The notes beneath the pieces are model-generated. The model was given only the letters and a program-made list of their open reading frames with translations. It was not told the origin of the DNA and searched no databases. 64,000 nucleotides of DNA from Halisarca cf. caerulea (lineage: Eukaryota > Porifera > Demospongiae > Chondrillida > Halisarcidae), in the NCBI GenBank assembly GCA_963170055.1, contig CAUJGJ010000185.1, positions 3,280,775 to 3,344,774 on the forward strand, read 5' to 3'. The position numbers and the translations under genes are program-made. The stretch's first letter is position 1, and every line of letters starts with the position of its first letter. Shown here one piece after another: positions 11,493 through 24,102 of the stretch.

Positions 11493-12900
11493 ATCTTAAT
11501 ATGCCAGTACAAATCTACGATGAAAAGACAGACATTTAGACACATATTTAGCTAGTTTGATAAGTATCTGTGGGTTCTCTGTGGTCATAATCCAGTGGAA
11601 TTTGTCATCTGATGAGAGATGCAAAAAGTGCCGATGAATTGTCTTAATGAAATCAAATAAGCTTTTACGGGCGGATTGGTAAATAGGACAGTGCAATAAG
11701 AAGTGCTTCTCGTCTTCTACTGTCGACGTGGTGTTACTCTTGCACAAACTACATCTCTGGTCAACTGGGATGGGAGGATGGTAATGTCGGCCTTTTTCGA
11801 TTTGAAGGTTGTGGCAGCTGACACGTAATTTACATAAGTTTATCCGATCGTATACATCTCTAATGCAAGTAAGGTACGGCTCAATCTTTAAAGTAGAATT
11901 AAATAGTTTGTACTGTCTTAATTTTTTGTTACTCTTTAAATCGCAATGCCAATTCTGGGTGGCTATATCACTGAGTCATCTGAATATTATCTCTGGAAGA
12001 TCAGTAGATGTATTGATGTACAATCTGCTTGTTGCCAACATTTGTTTCCAGTCATGCATCCAGCTGTCTTTATAATTCCCACTCAGAGTTTGTATGACCA
12101 GTGCATCTGCAAGAAGTGGTGGGCAGTCAGTACTAAGGAGACGGATCCAATATTAGGCAATTTTCTTAGCAATCAATGGTTTAATTCAGTGAGGCCAAGT
12201 TCACCATAGACAGCAGCATTAGAGGCATTGTAAGGGAGTCTTAGAATATATTGCTTGTAAAATTTTAGACAGAGCTTATTTAGGCAATCAAGTTTCTGCA
12301 TACCCCAGATCTTGGCATTGTAAGTTAAGATTGGCAACATTAGAGATTGAAAAAGTTGCAGTAGTACCGGGATGTCAGTGATATCATTATCTATAATCCT
12401 CTTGATTAATCCCCTAATAGCATTTGCTCCAGATTCTGCCACTTTTTTACACTAAACTGCAGCCATGTTCCTAGATATTTATATGAATCTACAACGTCGA
12501 CTTTTTTATCATTTATATGCCAGTCATAGTCAACTCTATTGCTGCTGCCGAATTTCATTATCTTTGTTTTAATCATGTTTACATTGAGTTGTGCTGAGTC
12601 ACAAAAGTTGCATAGCATATTAAGTTGTAGTTGGAGAGAATGAGGGTTTTCGGCTGTTAATTAACACCAGATCACCAGCAAACATCAGACATGACAAATT
12701 CATATGGTGCAAGGTGAAAGAAGGGAGTAAACTTGGTAAATTGTTAACGTATAGACTGAATAAAAGAGGGCTCAAGGCGCATCCTTGTCTAACACCACGA
12801 AGATGTAATATACATGGAGAACTAGGGGCTGCGCATGTATTACTATTATAGAGCTTGAGATTGCATGCATGGTATGTAATATCGATGTGTTGTTCAGAAA
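11493..12900 (-). pseudogene. LINE reverse transcriptase remnant, minus strand
   Basis: On the minus strand the order is: the FAGD catalytic box near 12680, the thumb-like segment ILTYNAKIWGMQKLDCLNKL (12270-12330), then a Cys-His knuckle CSLCKSN..HFLLHC near 11700-11755. It is the longer sibling of the 4.0-4.7 kb copy, extending about 650 bp further toward the element's C-terminus. A 4-nt insertion ('ttaa' near 12660) and other breaks disrupt the frame. Confidence 0.7.
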
Positions 12901-13697
12901 TTAGTAGAAAGTCTGAGCTACTTATAACAATATTAATATATTATAAAGATTATACAGTGGGCCCCTGTTAATCGCATAACAGTTATAAAGGAATATTCTG
13001 GTTAATGGAATATAATCTCCAAGTACAGAATCGATCATTTGTATATACATGCACTGTAGTAAAAGAACTGTTTAAAGGAATACCTTTAAATTAAAGTAGT
13101 TACAGTTACAGAATATCTTTAAGTTCACTTGCATGCAATTAAGAAAGGCATGTCAGTCCTGACTTATAAGCACCCTGAGACGGCTATTAGGAGCTCATGT
13201 ATAAGGGGAGTATAATCAAAGATACTCAAGCATAATTGAAAACAATATATACTGCAATAATACTCTTATTTTGGTAATTTGTATTAGAGTAAAACCTGTG
13301 TATAATGACCACTCAAGGGACTAAGTGATGGTGGTCTTTGTAGGTGGTCCTTATACAGAGGTGCATTAGCATCATGGTGACCCATGGAGTAACCTACAGT
13401 GTCCACTGTAGACAGGTGGTCTTTTTACACAAGTGTTTTTAGACAGGTTTCTCTTTATGGTTATTTCTTATTGGGCTGTGGCCCAATAATATAACACACA
13501 TATATGTACAGCACAATTTTTTTTACATGAACAGTTTTATTGGAATGTAGGTACAGTACTCTGTAATCTCATATAGCACCATTAACAGGTACAGAATCTA
13601 AACAGCTTATACACCTGGATAAATGCAAGTCCATGATACTGACCATTCCATGCTCCATAACCAGTACAAGTGTCTCGCATACTTATCATTCCATTAA
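12150..13697 (-). repeat. Right arm of the ~1.55 kb inverted duplication
   Basis: This is the reverse complement of 3171-4723. Its outer edge (attccattaa at 13688-13697) is about 150 bp upstream of the PPP1R16-type start codon. It includes a MITE end, (TA)CAGTGGGCCCCTGTTAATCG at about 12955, of the same family as 26794-27276. Confidence 0.85.
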
Positions 13698-13850
13698 GGA
13701 CGGAGGAGTCAACCCGAGTCAACCATGTATTCCCTGGCCTACTATAGTAGAATAGTATTATTATGACAATAAATATTATTATGTTGGCTGTCTTGTATAA
13801 ATTACTGCAAATCAAGTACGTGAATAAGTAGTTGTCTACGCATTTGAATA

Positions 13851-16113
13851 ATGGCACAGGTCAGTCAGAGTCTTCTAGATACACTATCGCCTAGTGAACG
13901 TCAACGTTTAGCTAAGAAAGCACGCAAACAGCAGTTGAAGAAGTTCAAAGATTGGGACAAGTCAGAAGAGAGTCAAAGGATCGTGAGGCGATCCACGACG
14001 AAAAAAACGGTTCATTATCTTACAACGTCCCTTCTTCAAGATGCGGTTAAGCGTCAAGACAAGGAAGAAGGTAATGTTCGTTCTCTGGAAGTATGGTACT
14101 AGGGCGTCTAGTGTCAGCGCGAGTGTTGGCGTTCCTTCTTACTCACACAGTCCATATGCAGGGCTCAAATTTAACAGTCGTCCGGTCGTCTGAGACAACT
14201 AAAATCTCCCTATATAGGGCAACTAGAAATTGGGTACTTAGTTGCCCGCTAGATAACCACAATAGCTGACATAATCTACTAGGGAAATTTTGAGGGTGTT
14301 TAAACCATATTATTACTCAAGAGAATAATTATATGAGTACAAAAAAGTGGAGGACCTCGGACACAGGGGTGTGTAATAAAGTGATCATGTGATCACAGGG
14401 TACAATTACTTCCCTGGCAAGGTCAGGCAAAAAGAGTTGAGTAACCAGGCCTAGGACACAGGTTCACGAGTAAAAGTACTCCACTGGCAAGGCCAGAGAG
14501 GAGCAACAGTTCGTAAAACAAAATTCTTGAAACAGCATGGTGAACAATGCCTTCAAAATGTAAGGTAAAAGTAGTCTCGTACCCAGGCCGGTGGAAGGGG
14601 CTGGGCACGAGACTAAGGTAAAAGCGAGTAATTTTGGGAAGCTGGTATTTCCAGGAACGTTCCTATATCTACTTTTCAGCCAATAGACTGATCGGGGTAA
14701 AGGGACTAAAATAGACGCAGAATATGGCAATAGCCTTTCGACTATTCAGTTTATTTACTGAAAGTTATATGGGACATTCCCGAAATTATCTGCTTTTACC
14801 TCAGCTATTTTGCTAGCAAACTATTAAAGAAAATTAATATTGTTTTCGATTTCCCAGAATCCAGTTCCCAACTGCTGACGTCACTCAGCATCATATAGAA
14901 TCCCAAGTCCATAGTCTACTGTGGTAGTCCAGATATACCACTTAATTTAGCTGAAAAGACAAACAGTTTTCTATGGGATACAGCATCTCTCTCCAGTGTA
15001 ACTACCAACCAGTATGGCTTAGAGTTAATAGTTTTATCACTTTCAAAATGCTCCTAACAGGCCTGCTATGATTTAGACCATAGTTAAAAGCCTCCAAGGT
15101 CACTTAACATTCAATATCAACTTGGCAAAATGGCAGCCATACATGTAAATATTGGTATATATACTCTGAATATGTGCAAATTGCTTGGACAGCCTAATAT
15201 CTCCATGGGCTACCTTAGTACCCTAAAATTTGAAAAAAATCCTTGAATTTGAACCCTGCATATGTATAGGCTAGCTATGGTATACTATTGTAGTGTCTGG
15301 CTGTATCTGATACTTGCAGTAAAGGAATTACTTGGAAAAGGAGCCAATCCTAATACTATATCTGATGTGAATGGATTTTCACTGCTACACCAAGTGAGTG
15401 GTTAAGTATTATTTCGAACTTGGAATGATCTTCATGTGTGGAATGTCTCCCATTTGCTCAAGTTACTCCTAGGTATATATAAAGTCAATAGTATGCATCC
15501 CACATGAAATTCTTACATGACGCTATAGATGACTGTTGCTATATAATTATGCATTCAACCCCAGATGCTGGGAGTTCTTTCTGGGAGCATGATGGAGGGT
15601 CATGTATATCCTTGAAGTTCAGCTTGTATGGTTTAGGTGTCATATATGTATGTTTGCAAATTTGTTGTAGTCACCTCGGTACACAATGCTTATTTTATTT
15701 GCATTGTTGCTTGGATACCATCCTTTGCAGTGTAGTGTGGACAATAGCTGGGAAGTTGCTAATCTGTTGATTCTCAATGGAGCTACTGTTGATCATGTCG
15801 ATGATCAGCTGTGGTCCCCTCTACATGTAGCCTGTGCCTATGAAAGTGAAGATATGGTATCTCTTCTATTGGAGGTTTGTGTATGTAAGTGCATAGTATT
15901 TTGCATAAGAGGATTAATAGGTATATAAAGATCAAAATTGTCAAAACCGAAGTCCTTTAGACACTTCATGCATCTTCTCTGTCTACCATCAATGATAGTA
16001 CAATCACAATAATCCAGATTAAAATCAACTATATTCCACTGTACTCTGCCCTCTTCAACCCATGTCATGTACCCTTTCTATCTAAAGGCTGCAGTGTCAC
16101 CTCTCCATTTTAT

Positions 16114-16144
<31 letters not shown>

Positions 16145-19100
16145 TTTGATGTGGTGTGTAAAAGTGGCCGATTGACCATATGATGAGCAAGAGTTGAAGA
16201 TATCCATCTAATTGATGAATAACTGTTGATGAAGTGGTTTTAGAAGTTTTAGTCACAGTTGGTTTTTCTATAGGCAGGTAATTTTGTCAAATTTGGATCC
16301 TTTGTAGTCTTTTTTTGGTGATTATAGTCAATTTTATGACAGAAGCTGTACACACTTGCCCTGTTTGTGGCAAGACTTTCAAGCAACTTGGCCAGCATTT
16401 ACACAAATGTTCAGAAAGACATAGTAGAGATTGCCAACAGCTTTTGATAACCTTCAAATCAGCAATTGTATATCCAGGATGTCACAGATTTTTCACAATC
16501 TTGCAAATGTTCCATGTTCTGTAATTGACATATTTGATAGTCCGGATGACAAGGTTGATGTATTTAACTCGCTCGTTTTGAATGTGTTGGATTTACATGC
16601 CCCACTAGAAACAATACATATTAAAAAGAAGACTGCTCCTTGGATTACAAAATATACTGTGTAAGAGATGAGATGGACCATCATAACAAGCTATATAAAC
16701 TGTTCAAAAAATACACTAACAGTAACATGGGATGCATTCAAGACACAGAGAAATCAAGTGCTGCATTACAACAAAAGGCCAAAAAGGAGTACTTCCATCG
16801 CCTAATTAGGAATAAGGCTGATTCTTCAACTCTTTGGAAGACTCTTGAAGTTGCTGGTGTTTCCTCCTTTCCACAAGAAAACTGGTCTTGCTTTAACATG
16901 AACTCCACCTCTGTTGCTGACACTCTAAATACGCACTTTGTTTCTATATCTTCTGCTGTTTCTGGTTTCTGACGCCCATCTCCACCTACCTTGTCTACCC
17001 CTTCTCCATCTACCCTCTCTCTGGCCTCCACTACTCCTGCTTGGTGTGAAGAAATTAACTCTTGCTTCGCTTAAATCTCGGTGTTCTATTGGTCTGATGG
17101 TATTCCCTCTTTCGCTCTTAAAGCTGGTCGATCTGTCATCTCTTACTCTCTTTCATCCATCCTTAATTCCTCTATTTCTTCAGCTATCTTCCCTGCACCC
17201 TGGAAGTGTGCTTGGGTTAAACCCCTCCACAAAGGTGGTAACTGTGTCTCCCCCTCCAACTACTGGCCTATCTCCTTGCTTCCTGTTTGTAGCAAACTCC
17301 TAGAAAAAAGTGTCCAGCAACAATTAACTTTCTTCCCACTTCCTTGAAAATGATCTTCTCTTCCCGTTCCAATCTGGCTTCCAACCCACACATTCAACCC
17401 AAACACTCCTCCACTGTCTAGACGAATGGTACAAGGCTCTTGATAGAAAACAGTACATTGGTGTTGTGTTCCTGGATATTTCGAAGGCCTTTGACACAGT
17501 AGATCATAACATGCTTCTATCTTAACTCTCTCAACTTGGTCTCTCTCCATCTGCTACTTCTTGGTTTCAGTCTTACCTTTCTGATCGTTCCCGGATTACT
17601 TGTGTTGATGGATCTTACTCCTCTCCTGGATTTCCCACCCTCTGGTGTTCCACAAGGCTCTGTCCTTGGTCCTTCTCTTTTCTCTACCCTCATCAACGAT
17701 TTGCCCTCTGTTCTACCTCCCGACTACGTGGTTCTCTTTGCGGATGACACTGCCATCTACATCATCAACTTAAGCCTTTCTTCTTTAAATGCTTCTCTTC
17801 AACAATGCTTGGATGCAGCTAACTTATGGATGGTAAGAAATGGACATTAGCTAAATGGAAATAAGACAAAGTGTATGCTCATACACTCAAGTAAGGCAAG
17901 AGCTGAATCTGGCTTGAACATATATGTCAATGATGTGACTGTGGAACAGATTAGAACCTTCAAGTATCTTGGTGTTCTTCTAAACGATACTCTGCTTGGA
18001 GTGATCACGTGGACATGGTATGTGGGAAAGTAAATCATAGTCTCAATCTTCCCCGTAGACTTTCTTGGTTTCTTCCTCGTTCTCTTCTCTTCACCTTTCT
18101 TAAATCCTACATTCTCCCCCACTTCGATTACTGTGATGTTGTCTGGTCTGGTTGTAATCCTGGTGAATGTCGATGATTAGATGTTGTGTTGAACTTTGCC
18201 TGTAAAGTTGTGCTTCGAAGACAACGTGCCTCTCCTTCCTCTGCTGCACTCAAAGAACTTGGGCTGATACTCTCACCTCGAGAAGAAAACTTCACATGGC
18301 CCAATGTGTGTTTCGATGCTTGTCTTGCCAGTCTCCACCCTACCTTTCTCAGCTCTTCCCCTCTGTTTCCTCTTGCCATAACACTCGTTCCTCCTCTACT
18401 TCCCAGCTCAACCTTCCCCTGTTAAGAACATCAACTGGGCAGAAAGCATTTAGTTTTGCTGATGCTTCTCTCTGGCACAACCTACCTTCAGCCAGTCGTC
18501 AAGAGAAGAATTTCAAGAAATTTTTGAAGCAATACAAGAAGTTTTTTTCCCCTTGATATTTAGTTATTCATGAATACGGTAACCTAATTTTTCAATACTC
18601 TTGCATGTATTCTGCATGGAATCCAATTAACAATAAATGTCTACATTTTTATTTTTTTCTTCTTTTCCTGCTTTTGTCATATTATGTATTGTTTCCTTGT
18701 ACTGGGTGCCTTTATAGTAGCCTCTGGCTATTGGCCTCCCCAGTTTAAATAAGATCCCTGATACCCTGAAAAGACTTGATCTTCACCTAAAGAATAGCAA
18801 GTCTTGTCAACTCTTTTCAGCTGGTAATTAAGTCTAGTTCTATGTCACAGCCACAGCAATCCAATGCCTAGCATAGATACCCTCACGTGATTCCGACTCT
18901 ACCTCAGACATACCTTTCCTATCCAAGCCATGCCTTAAGCTGCCTTCTTCAAGCGATACTGGATCATGGAGTGAAGCTGATGCCTACATGAAAGCAGTTG
19001 TGTCACTGTTATATTATTGCTATAGTGTTTTTGTTGATAAAATGAACTCTACCATCAATGACCTTATGTACAAATATTTCTCCAGTAGGCATGGCATCAT

Positions 19101-19719
19101 GTCCAGTCCATCAAATGACCAAAAACATGACCAACCTTATGCTCAAGCTGCATTATCTAAAGTCTGACGTGAGAATGCTCAAATTTAAAAGGAATACCAT
19201 AATGCTGTAAGAAATAACACCATTTCTAAAGAAGCCATATCAGCCATGAGCAAATCTTTCCACCAACTAGTCAGACATCATAAGCTTCACAAAGAGGTAC
19301 TGCAGAGAGATAAAATGAGTACTGCCAAACATGCACACAAAATGTCCGGAAATTTGTTGATAATTTGTTTTCTGACAATGAAACTAGTCATGTACAACCA
19401 TCATTTACCAAAGAGAATGCTCACAAATTTGTAGTAATACTTACATGTCAACATCTATTGAAGATTTCAGCCAAACCCAATGGATGCACTACTTTCCACC
19501 ACTAAATTCTCCATTTCACCATGGCTGCATCACGTATGATGAATTAGTTTTCACTCTGAAGAAATACTGCAATGGGTCTTTTCCCAGCCCACTCAATCCC
19601 ATCCCATACACCATCCTAAGGCGTTGTCCATTTCTTCTTCCCGCCCTACTCCACCTCCACAATACCTGCCTTATGACAAATCAGAGTCTTGCACAGTGGA
19701 AAGCTGCTGTGTGTGTGTG

Positions 19720-19754
<35 letters not shown>

Positions 19755-22700
19755 GGTGGGTGTGATATAAACAGGAGGTACCACGTGGTGCTGGAGAGGA
19801 ACCAGCTGGTCTGTTTTTGACACTGTGCACCATGTGGTACCATTTTTAGAAATAATTTTTCTGTCCTGTCTGTGGTATGCAGTACTGGGAAGATCTCTGC
19901 TAAGGAGTTTATCTCTCAATTTGAATCTATTATGTTCATTTTCCTATGTTTTGGTATCTTGTCAGCCATATGCAATCAGTCAGGCATCACCACAGTTCCC
20001 CAAGTCTCAAATGTACAATGGGTAGATGGCATCTGCAAAGTTGGACGTACAGTACATCAAACCTGTGGATGAGAGGTACCTGGAACATGGAGATCTAGCT
20101 GCTGCCTTCGTATCATTTTGTTCCCTGTCACTGAGATGACTCCAATGCACCATATTGCCTAGCAATGTTTTTGACCATTCATCATCTTATCCTATGACTC
20201 CTTCCTTGTTAAATCAATCAAAGTTGCTTCAACAATTGGGGTGTGTATAGTACTGTGCATGTATGTGCAAGTGTTCTGCTATTTTCTATATTTGTGAGGG
20301 CAGAAAATATCATTGTACTTCAATTGTTGCGGGTTTTGTGTATGCAGAGTAGGTTTGTAAATATACAAACCTTCTCTATGTATGTAGATGTATAAGTGCC
20401 TATACCTACACAATTGTATTGTATTGTAAATATTTGTATATTAACAGACATATTGTGCTAGCATAATCACTAGACATATTGAAACTTTGATCCAGTTTTT
20501 ACTTTGTTGTTTTCACAGAATAATGCCAACACTTGCCTATTAAATGTTGACAATTGCTTTCCAGTGGATTTGTCCAATGAAGAAGGGATTAGGGATTCCA
20601 TTTTTGAGGAAATGGGCAAGTTGGGGATTGGCTTAGATGAGATGAAACAACTGCGGCAGCAAAAAGCAACAAAAATGCTGGATGATTTGAAGAGAGCTCC
20701 AGCTGGGGACTGGAACCCAGATTCATTAGACGAAACGGGAATAGCTCCAGTTAGTAGGTTTTTTTGCTTATGCACGTATATGCAGTGAAACCTGCTATTC
20801 AGGACACTTGAAAATCTGGACACCTGTATAAACTGGACATTAGTTTATAGACCCAAATTTGATAATATAATATTGGGGCAAGCCTCGAGAATCAGGACAC
20901 CTCTGTAATCATGACACTTGATGGTATCATAGACACTGTATAATGTCTATGATGGTACCCATGGTGTCCACATTATACAGGTTCCATTATAGTTGCATAA
21001 TTGTGTATACTTACATGTGTACAGTACATATATTGCTATATTCTACGTATGCATCATCACATTGTGTTAATTGACACTAGACTTGGTGAAGGCATATTGT
21101 GTTTGTAAACTGTCACAGATTTTCTTTCTCCTAGTTGCCATATTATGGTATTTGCTTAATGTATATCAGGTATCAGATATCCGGTAATCTTATTTCACCT
21201 GGGGAACTGTTAGCCATAGGCTACTTTAGTGGTGCCCAGAAAAAGAAAAGGAAAATGTGTGAAATATACAGTAGTTAAAATTCAAATTTCCAATTATTTC
21301 ATTCATATAGGTCAATCATCATAATAACCAATCAAAAGAAGTTTAATAATAGAAAATGGAAGAATTACTACTACCTGAATGAATATTTGTGCTTTGTGCA
21401 TATATGCCTCAATCTTATTTGCATGAAATATATAATTACTCGTAGATTCATGTTGCAGCAGCTAATGGATATGGTGAGGTAGTAAAGTACTTGCTGAAGA
21501 AAAAGTCAAATATAAACTTACAAGATAAAGAAGGCTACACTGCTTTGCACCTTGCTGTCCTATTCAATCAGGTAATTTTCATGAAATTCACTGTTTCTTG
21601 ATCTTTGCTGTATAAGTGTGGTAGGAAATTTATGTACAGTATATTGTAATATATATTATGCTATTTGGCATGAGGATATGTATGGCATCTAAACAATTTT
21701 TCCTAATTGTTCATTGTATCAGCATACACACATGCATGCACACGTACACACATACATTCATGCAGTCTGATGTATTTGTCTGTTCTTGTCTGACCAAATA
21801 CATAACTATACAGATGCTACGTTGTATGTACATACTATACATATGTGGTTATTCCATTGCAGGAGAAAATGGTTCGCTTTTTATTGAAGAAAGGAGCAAA
21901 TCCAAGAGTTGAAACTTGTGGTAGCGAAACTGCAATGAATATGGCAGAAGATGATGTTATTAGGCAGGTTCTAGCAAATTCGGTCACAGCTGCTGTTAGG
22001 AAAGAGGAAATGCTAAGCAGATTTGAATCAGCAGTTAATGATGAAAAGAAGGTTGATTTGAAAACTGATATGTCTGATCTAATGCATCGTGAAGAAGAAC
22101 CAGTGCTAATCAATAACTCTAAAGCAGGAAGTCATAGTGGTTTATCAGTCTCTCGTGATGATGATGATTTTATCTGTAATGTTAAGCCAAGTGTTTACAC
22201 ACGTTCTTTGTGAGTTTCATCATCTTCCTCTTGTGTATAAACTAGATTTTTGTTGTCCATAGTAATGCATATAGTTTAATAATATGCATGTCATCTTCAT
22301 TAACTTTGTTATTGTTTCTTTGATGTTACACTGTGTGACTATACCCTATTGATTGTACCTTGACATTTTCTTGTAGTATTCGAGCATCCGCCATGGCCAA
22401 ACTTGACGAAATGTTTGAGAGAGAAACTCTCCCTGATAGGGCAGACTTATCTGAACAGGAGATGGTAGAGGTTACAGATAGAGTGAAGAAATCTTCTATG
22501 AAGATCAAAGGAATGCTGAAGGTATGTACCGTATGCTGCGTGAGCTCAAAGTCAGATTTTAAGTTGAAAATACAATTGCTTTGCATGGAAGGGAAAATGT
22601 ATATGCTTGATAATGTTACAACTGCATGTAATGTGTGTGTATGTGTTTCTTTCACTGACTTCGTAATTTTACAGCCAATGTATATATTGTATTATATCAT

Positions 22701-22813
22701 TATTTGGGTGGAAATCTGCATGCTTGTCAATAAGTACAACAGATTGATGACCGTATATTTGTACTCTTTTCTGTTAGGATTCGTTCAAAAGAAAGCACAC
22801 AACTCCTGTATAG
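13851..22813 (+). CDS. PPP1R16: PPP1R16 (MYPT3/TIMAP)-type protein phosphatase 1 regulatory subunit
   Basis: Eight exons join in frame with GT-AG borders: 13851-14070, 15320-15393, 15731-15874, 20519-20749, 21446-21571, 21863-22209, 22377-22521, 22778-22813 (TAG), giving 440 aa. An in-frame TGA two codons upstream fixes the start. Layout: a basic N-terminal helix ([15 protein letters not shown]), a PP1-docking RVxF-like KTVHY (52-56), ankyrin repeats (about 61-150 and 220-290) split by a family-typical insert ([19 protein letters not shown]), and an acidic, Ser-rich tail. Known for the family: it targets PP1 catalytic subunit to membrane or cytoskeletal substrates. The tail lacks the C-terminal CaaX box of vertebrate MYPT3/TIMAP and ends TTPV, a possible class I PDZ ligand. 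It is shorter than the vertebrate proteins (roughly 530-570 aa). Confidence 0.9.
14159..15258. mobile_element. hAT-like MITE in intron 1 of the PPP1R16-type gene
   Basis: It begins CAGGGCTCAAATTTAACAGT and ends TTGAATTTGAACCCTG, inverted termini of the CAGGG type. 'catatg' flanks both ends. A shorter relative lies at 39519-40089. An extra segment (about 14330-14630), absent from the relative, carries its own hairpin (GTCTCGTACCCAG paired with CTGGGCACGAGAC, 14574-14613). Confidence 0.6.
16121..16144. repeat. (TG)n microsatellite
   Basis: A short TG run in intron 3 of the PPP1R16-type gene. Confidence 0.9.
16315..18768 (+). mobile_element. Decayed CR1/L2-like LINE in intron 3
   Basis: Plus-strand pieces in order: a C2H2-like segment [20 protein letters not shown], the pre-RT region ([19 protein letters not shown]), palm motifs ([46 protein letters not shown]), the thumb ([16 protein letters not shown]) and the tail [20 protein letters not shown]. 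Frames change repeatedly and stops are present, although FADD is intact. The 3' UTR holds a block (ctgggtgcctttatagtagc, 18700-18720) and ends in a tgatacc-type tail; the same block occurs alone elsewhere in the window. It is in the same orientation as the host gene. Confidence 0.85.
18880..19715 (+). pseudogene. Second LINE fragment (pre-RT and N-terminal RT)
   Basis: The plus strand gives [20 protein letters not shown] near 19260-19315. Near 19570-19700 it gives [20 protein letters not shown] followed by SLAQWKAAV, the usual 'PGPDGIPY..LK..P' entry to a reverse transcriptase. It stops at a TG microsatellite (19710-19751). Stops occur throughout. Confidence 0.6.
19710..19751. repeat. (TG)n microsatellite
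   Basis: Imperfect TG/GGTG run ending the LINE fragment. Confidence 0.9.
20783..20991. mobile_element. pogo-like MITE, degraded
   Basis: It begins CAGTGAAACCTGCTATTCAG and ends near 'tatacaggttccattatag'. Internal inverted 'gacacc/ggtgtc' segments and a local palindrome (catagacactgtataatgtctatg, 20930-20953) are present. The right terminus has lost the ACTG. Confidence 0.5.
21168..21245 (-). mobile_element. Solo LINE 3' end (minus strand)
   Basis: About 75 bp match, in reverse complement, the 3' UTR block of the LINE at 18.7 kb (tgggtgccactaaagtagcc reading), ending in a 'gatatctgatacctgata' tail. It is interpreted as an extremely 5'-truncated insertion in intron 4 of the PPP1R16-type gene. 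Confidence 0.55.
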
Positions 22814-22852
22814 GCATGTGTTTGTCTGGAATGATTAATAATTATTTTGTAC

Positions 22853-22858
22853 AATAAA
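22853..22858 (+). promoter_or_regulatory. PPP1R16: Polyadenylation signal of the PPP1R16-type gene
   Basis: AATAAA lies 40 nt after the TAG stop at 22811-22813, a position that fits a short 3' UTR. Confidence 0.6.
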
Positions 22859-23300
22859 TTACAAACTGTGGACTGTATAGCAGTTACTGTATGCACTGAA
22901 CGTGTATAATACAGTCAGCAGAAGTGTCCTACTGTGTACTTACCGACATGTGTAATTTGACATGGAAATGTAAAACTTGGATTCATTTTTTCTTAGTGTA
23001 CAGTATATACTGTAGCTATGGGGTTATATAATTTTTCTCTTGTTTGTGTGTGTGTGTATAGGCTATTATAGTTTATAGAGAGTAGTATTTTACAGTCTAT
23101 GCATGGCTTGTGTATGCATGATTGTAAGTTCCAAGGGCATGAAGTGCCCTATAGGGTGAATGAGAATATAAACTGTAGAGACTGCAAAATACATATTAAT
23201 CACCGACTATCTAATAATTAGAATCCGGGCAGGTTCTAATTATATGTAGCTACTGTGTATAGGGTATCTACCTGTGTTTTTATTGCTGCTTAGAAAGGAA
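22859..23300. other. Intergenic, no gene seen
   Basis: AT-rich sequence with scattered 'tacagta' motifs and a short TG run near 23045. No coding frame or element terminus is recognisable. Confidence 0.45.
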
Positions 23301-23690
<390 letters not shown>

Positions 23691-23701
23691 AAAAAAGAAT
23701 A

Positions 23702-23884
23702 CAGTCAAACCTCAGTATAACGAAACCCCCCCCCCCCCCCCCCCCCCCCCCCGGGGACCAATGAAAAGGTTCACTATATCAGGGTGTTCGCTATATCAGG
23801 GTTCATTTACATAGAGTAAATAGGTGTACATTTTAAGGTCTATGTTTGTTGTATCAGGGAGTTCATTATAGTGAGGTTCAACTG
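23702..23884. mobile_element. pogo/Tigger-like MITE with poly-C tract
   Basis: It runs from CAGTCAAACCTCAGTATAAC to GTTCATTATAGTGAGGTTCA followed by ACTG, then TA. A homopolymeric C run (about 23728-23752) interrupts the left part. It directly follows the hairpin-ended element. Confidence 0.65.
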
Positions 23885-23906
23885 TATACATTTGTGTATG
23901 TATATT

Positions 23907-24102
23907 CAGTGAAACCTTCATAATCCGACACTCCATGGGACTCAAAATATTGATGTACATGTCAGATTACTGCATGTTCATGAGGTTGTCAAATTATAAT
24001 ATATCAGGGTTACTTAGTGTAGTCAGACATGGTGATTGTCTCTCAAAATATGGTCAGATTGGAGAGTGTGTTGGATTACTGAGGTGTTGAATCGTTCCAC
24101 TG
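23907..24102. mobile_element. pogo/Tigger-like MITE
   Basis: It begins CAGTGAAACCTTCATAATCC. The right end reads GTTCCACTG with TA following, and the inverted ends share 'ataatccgacactc'-type sequence with a small insertion on the right. Confidence 0.5.
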
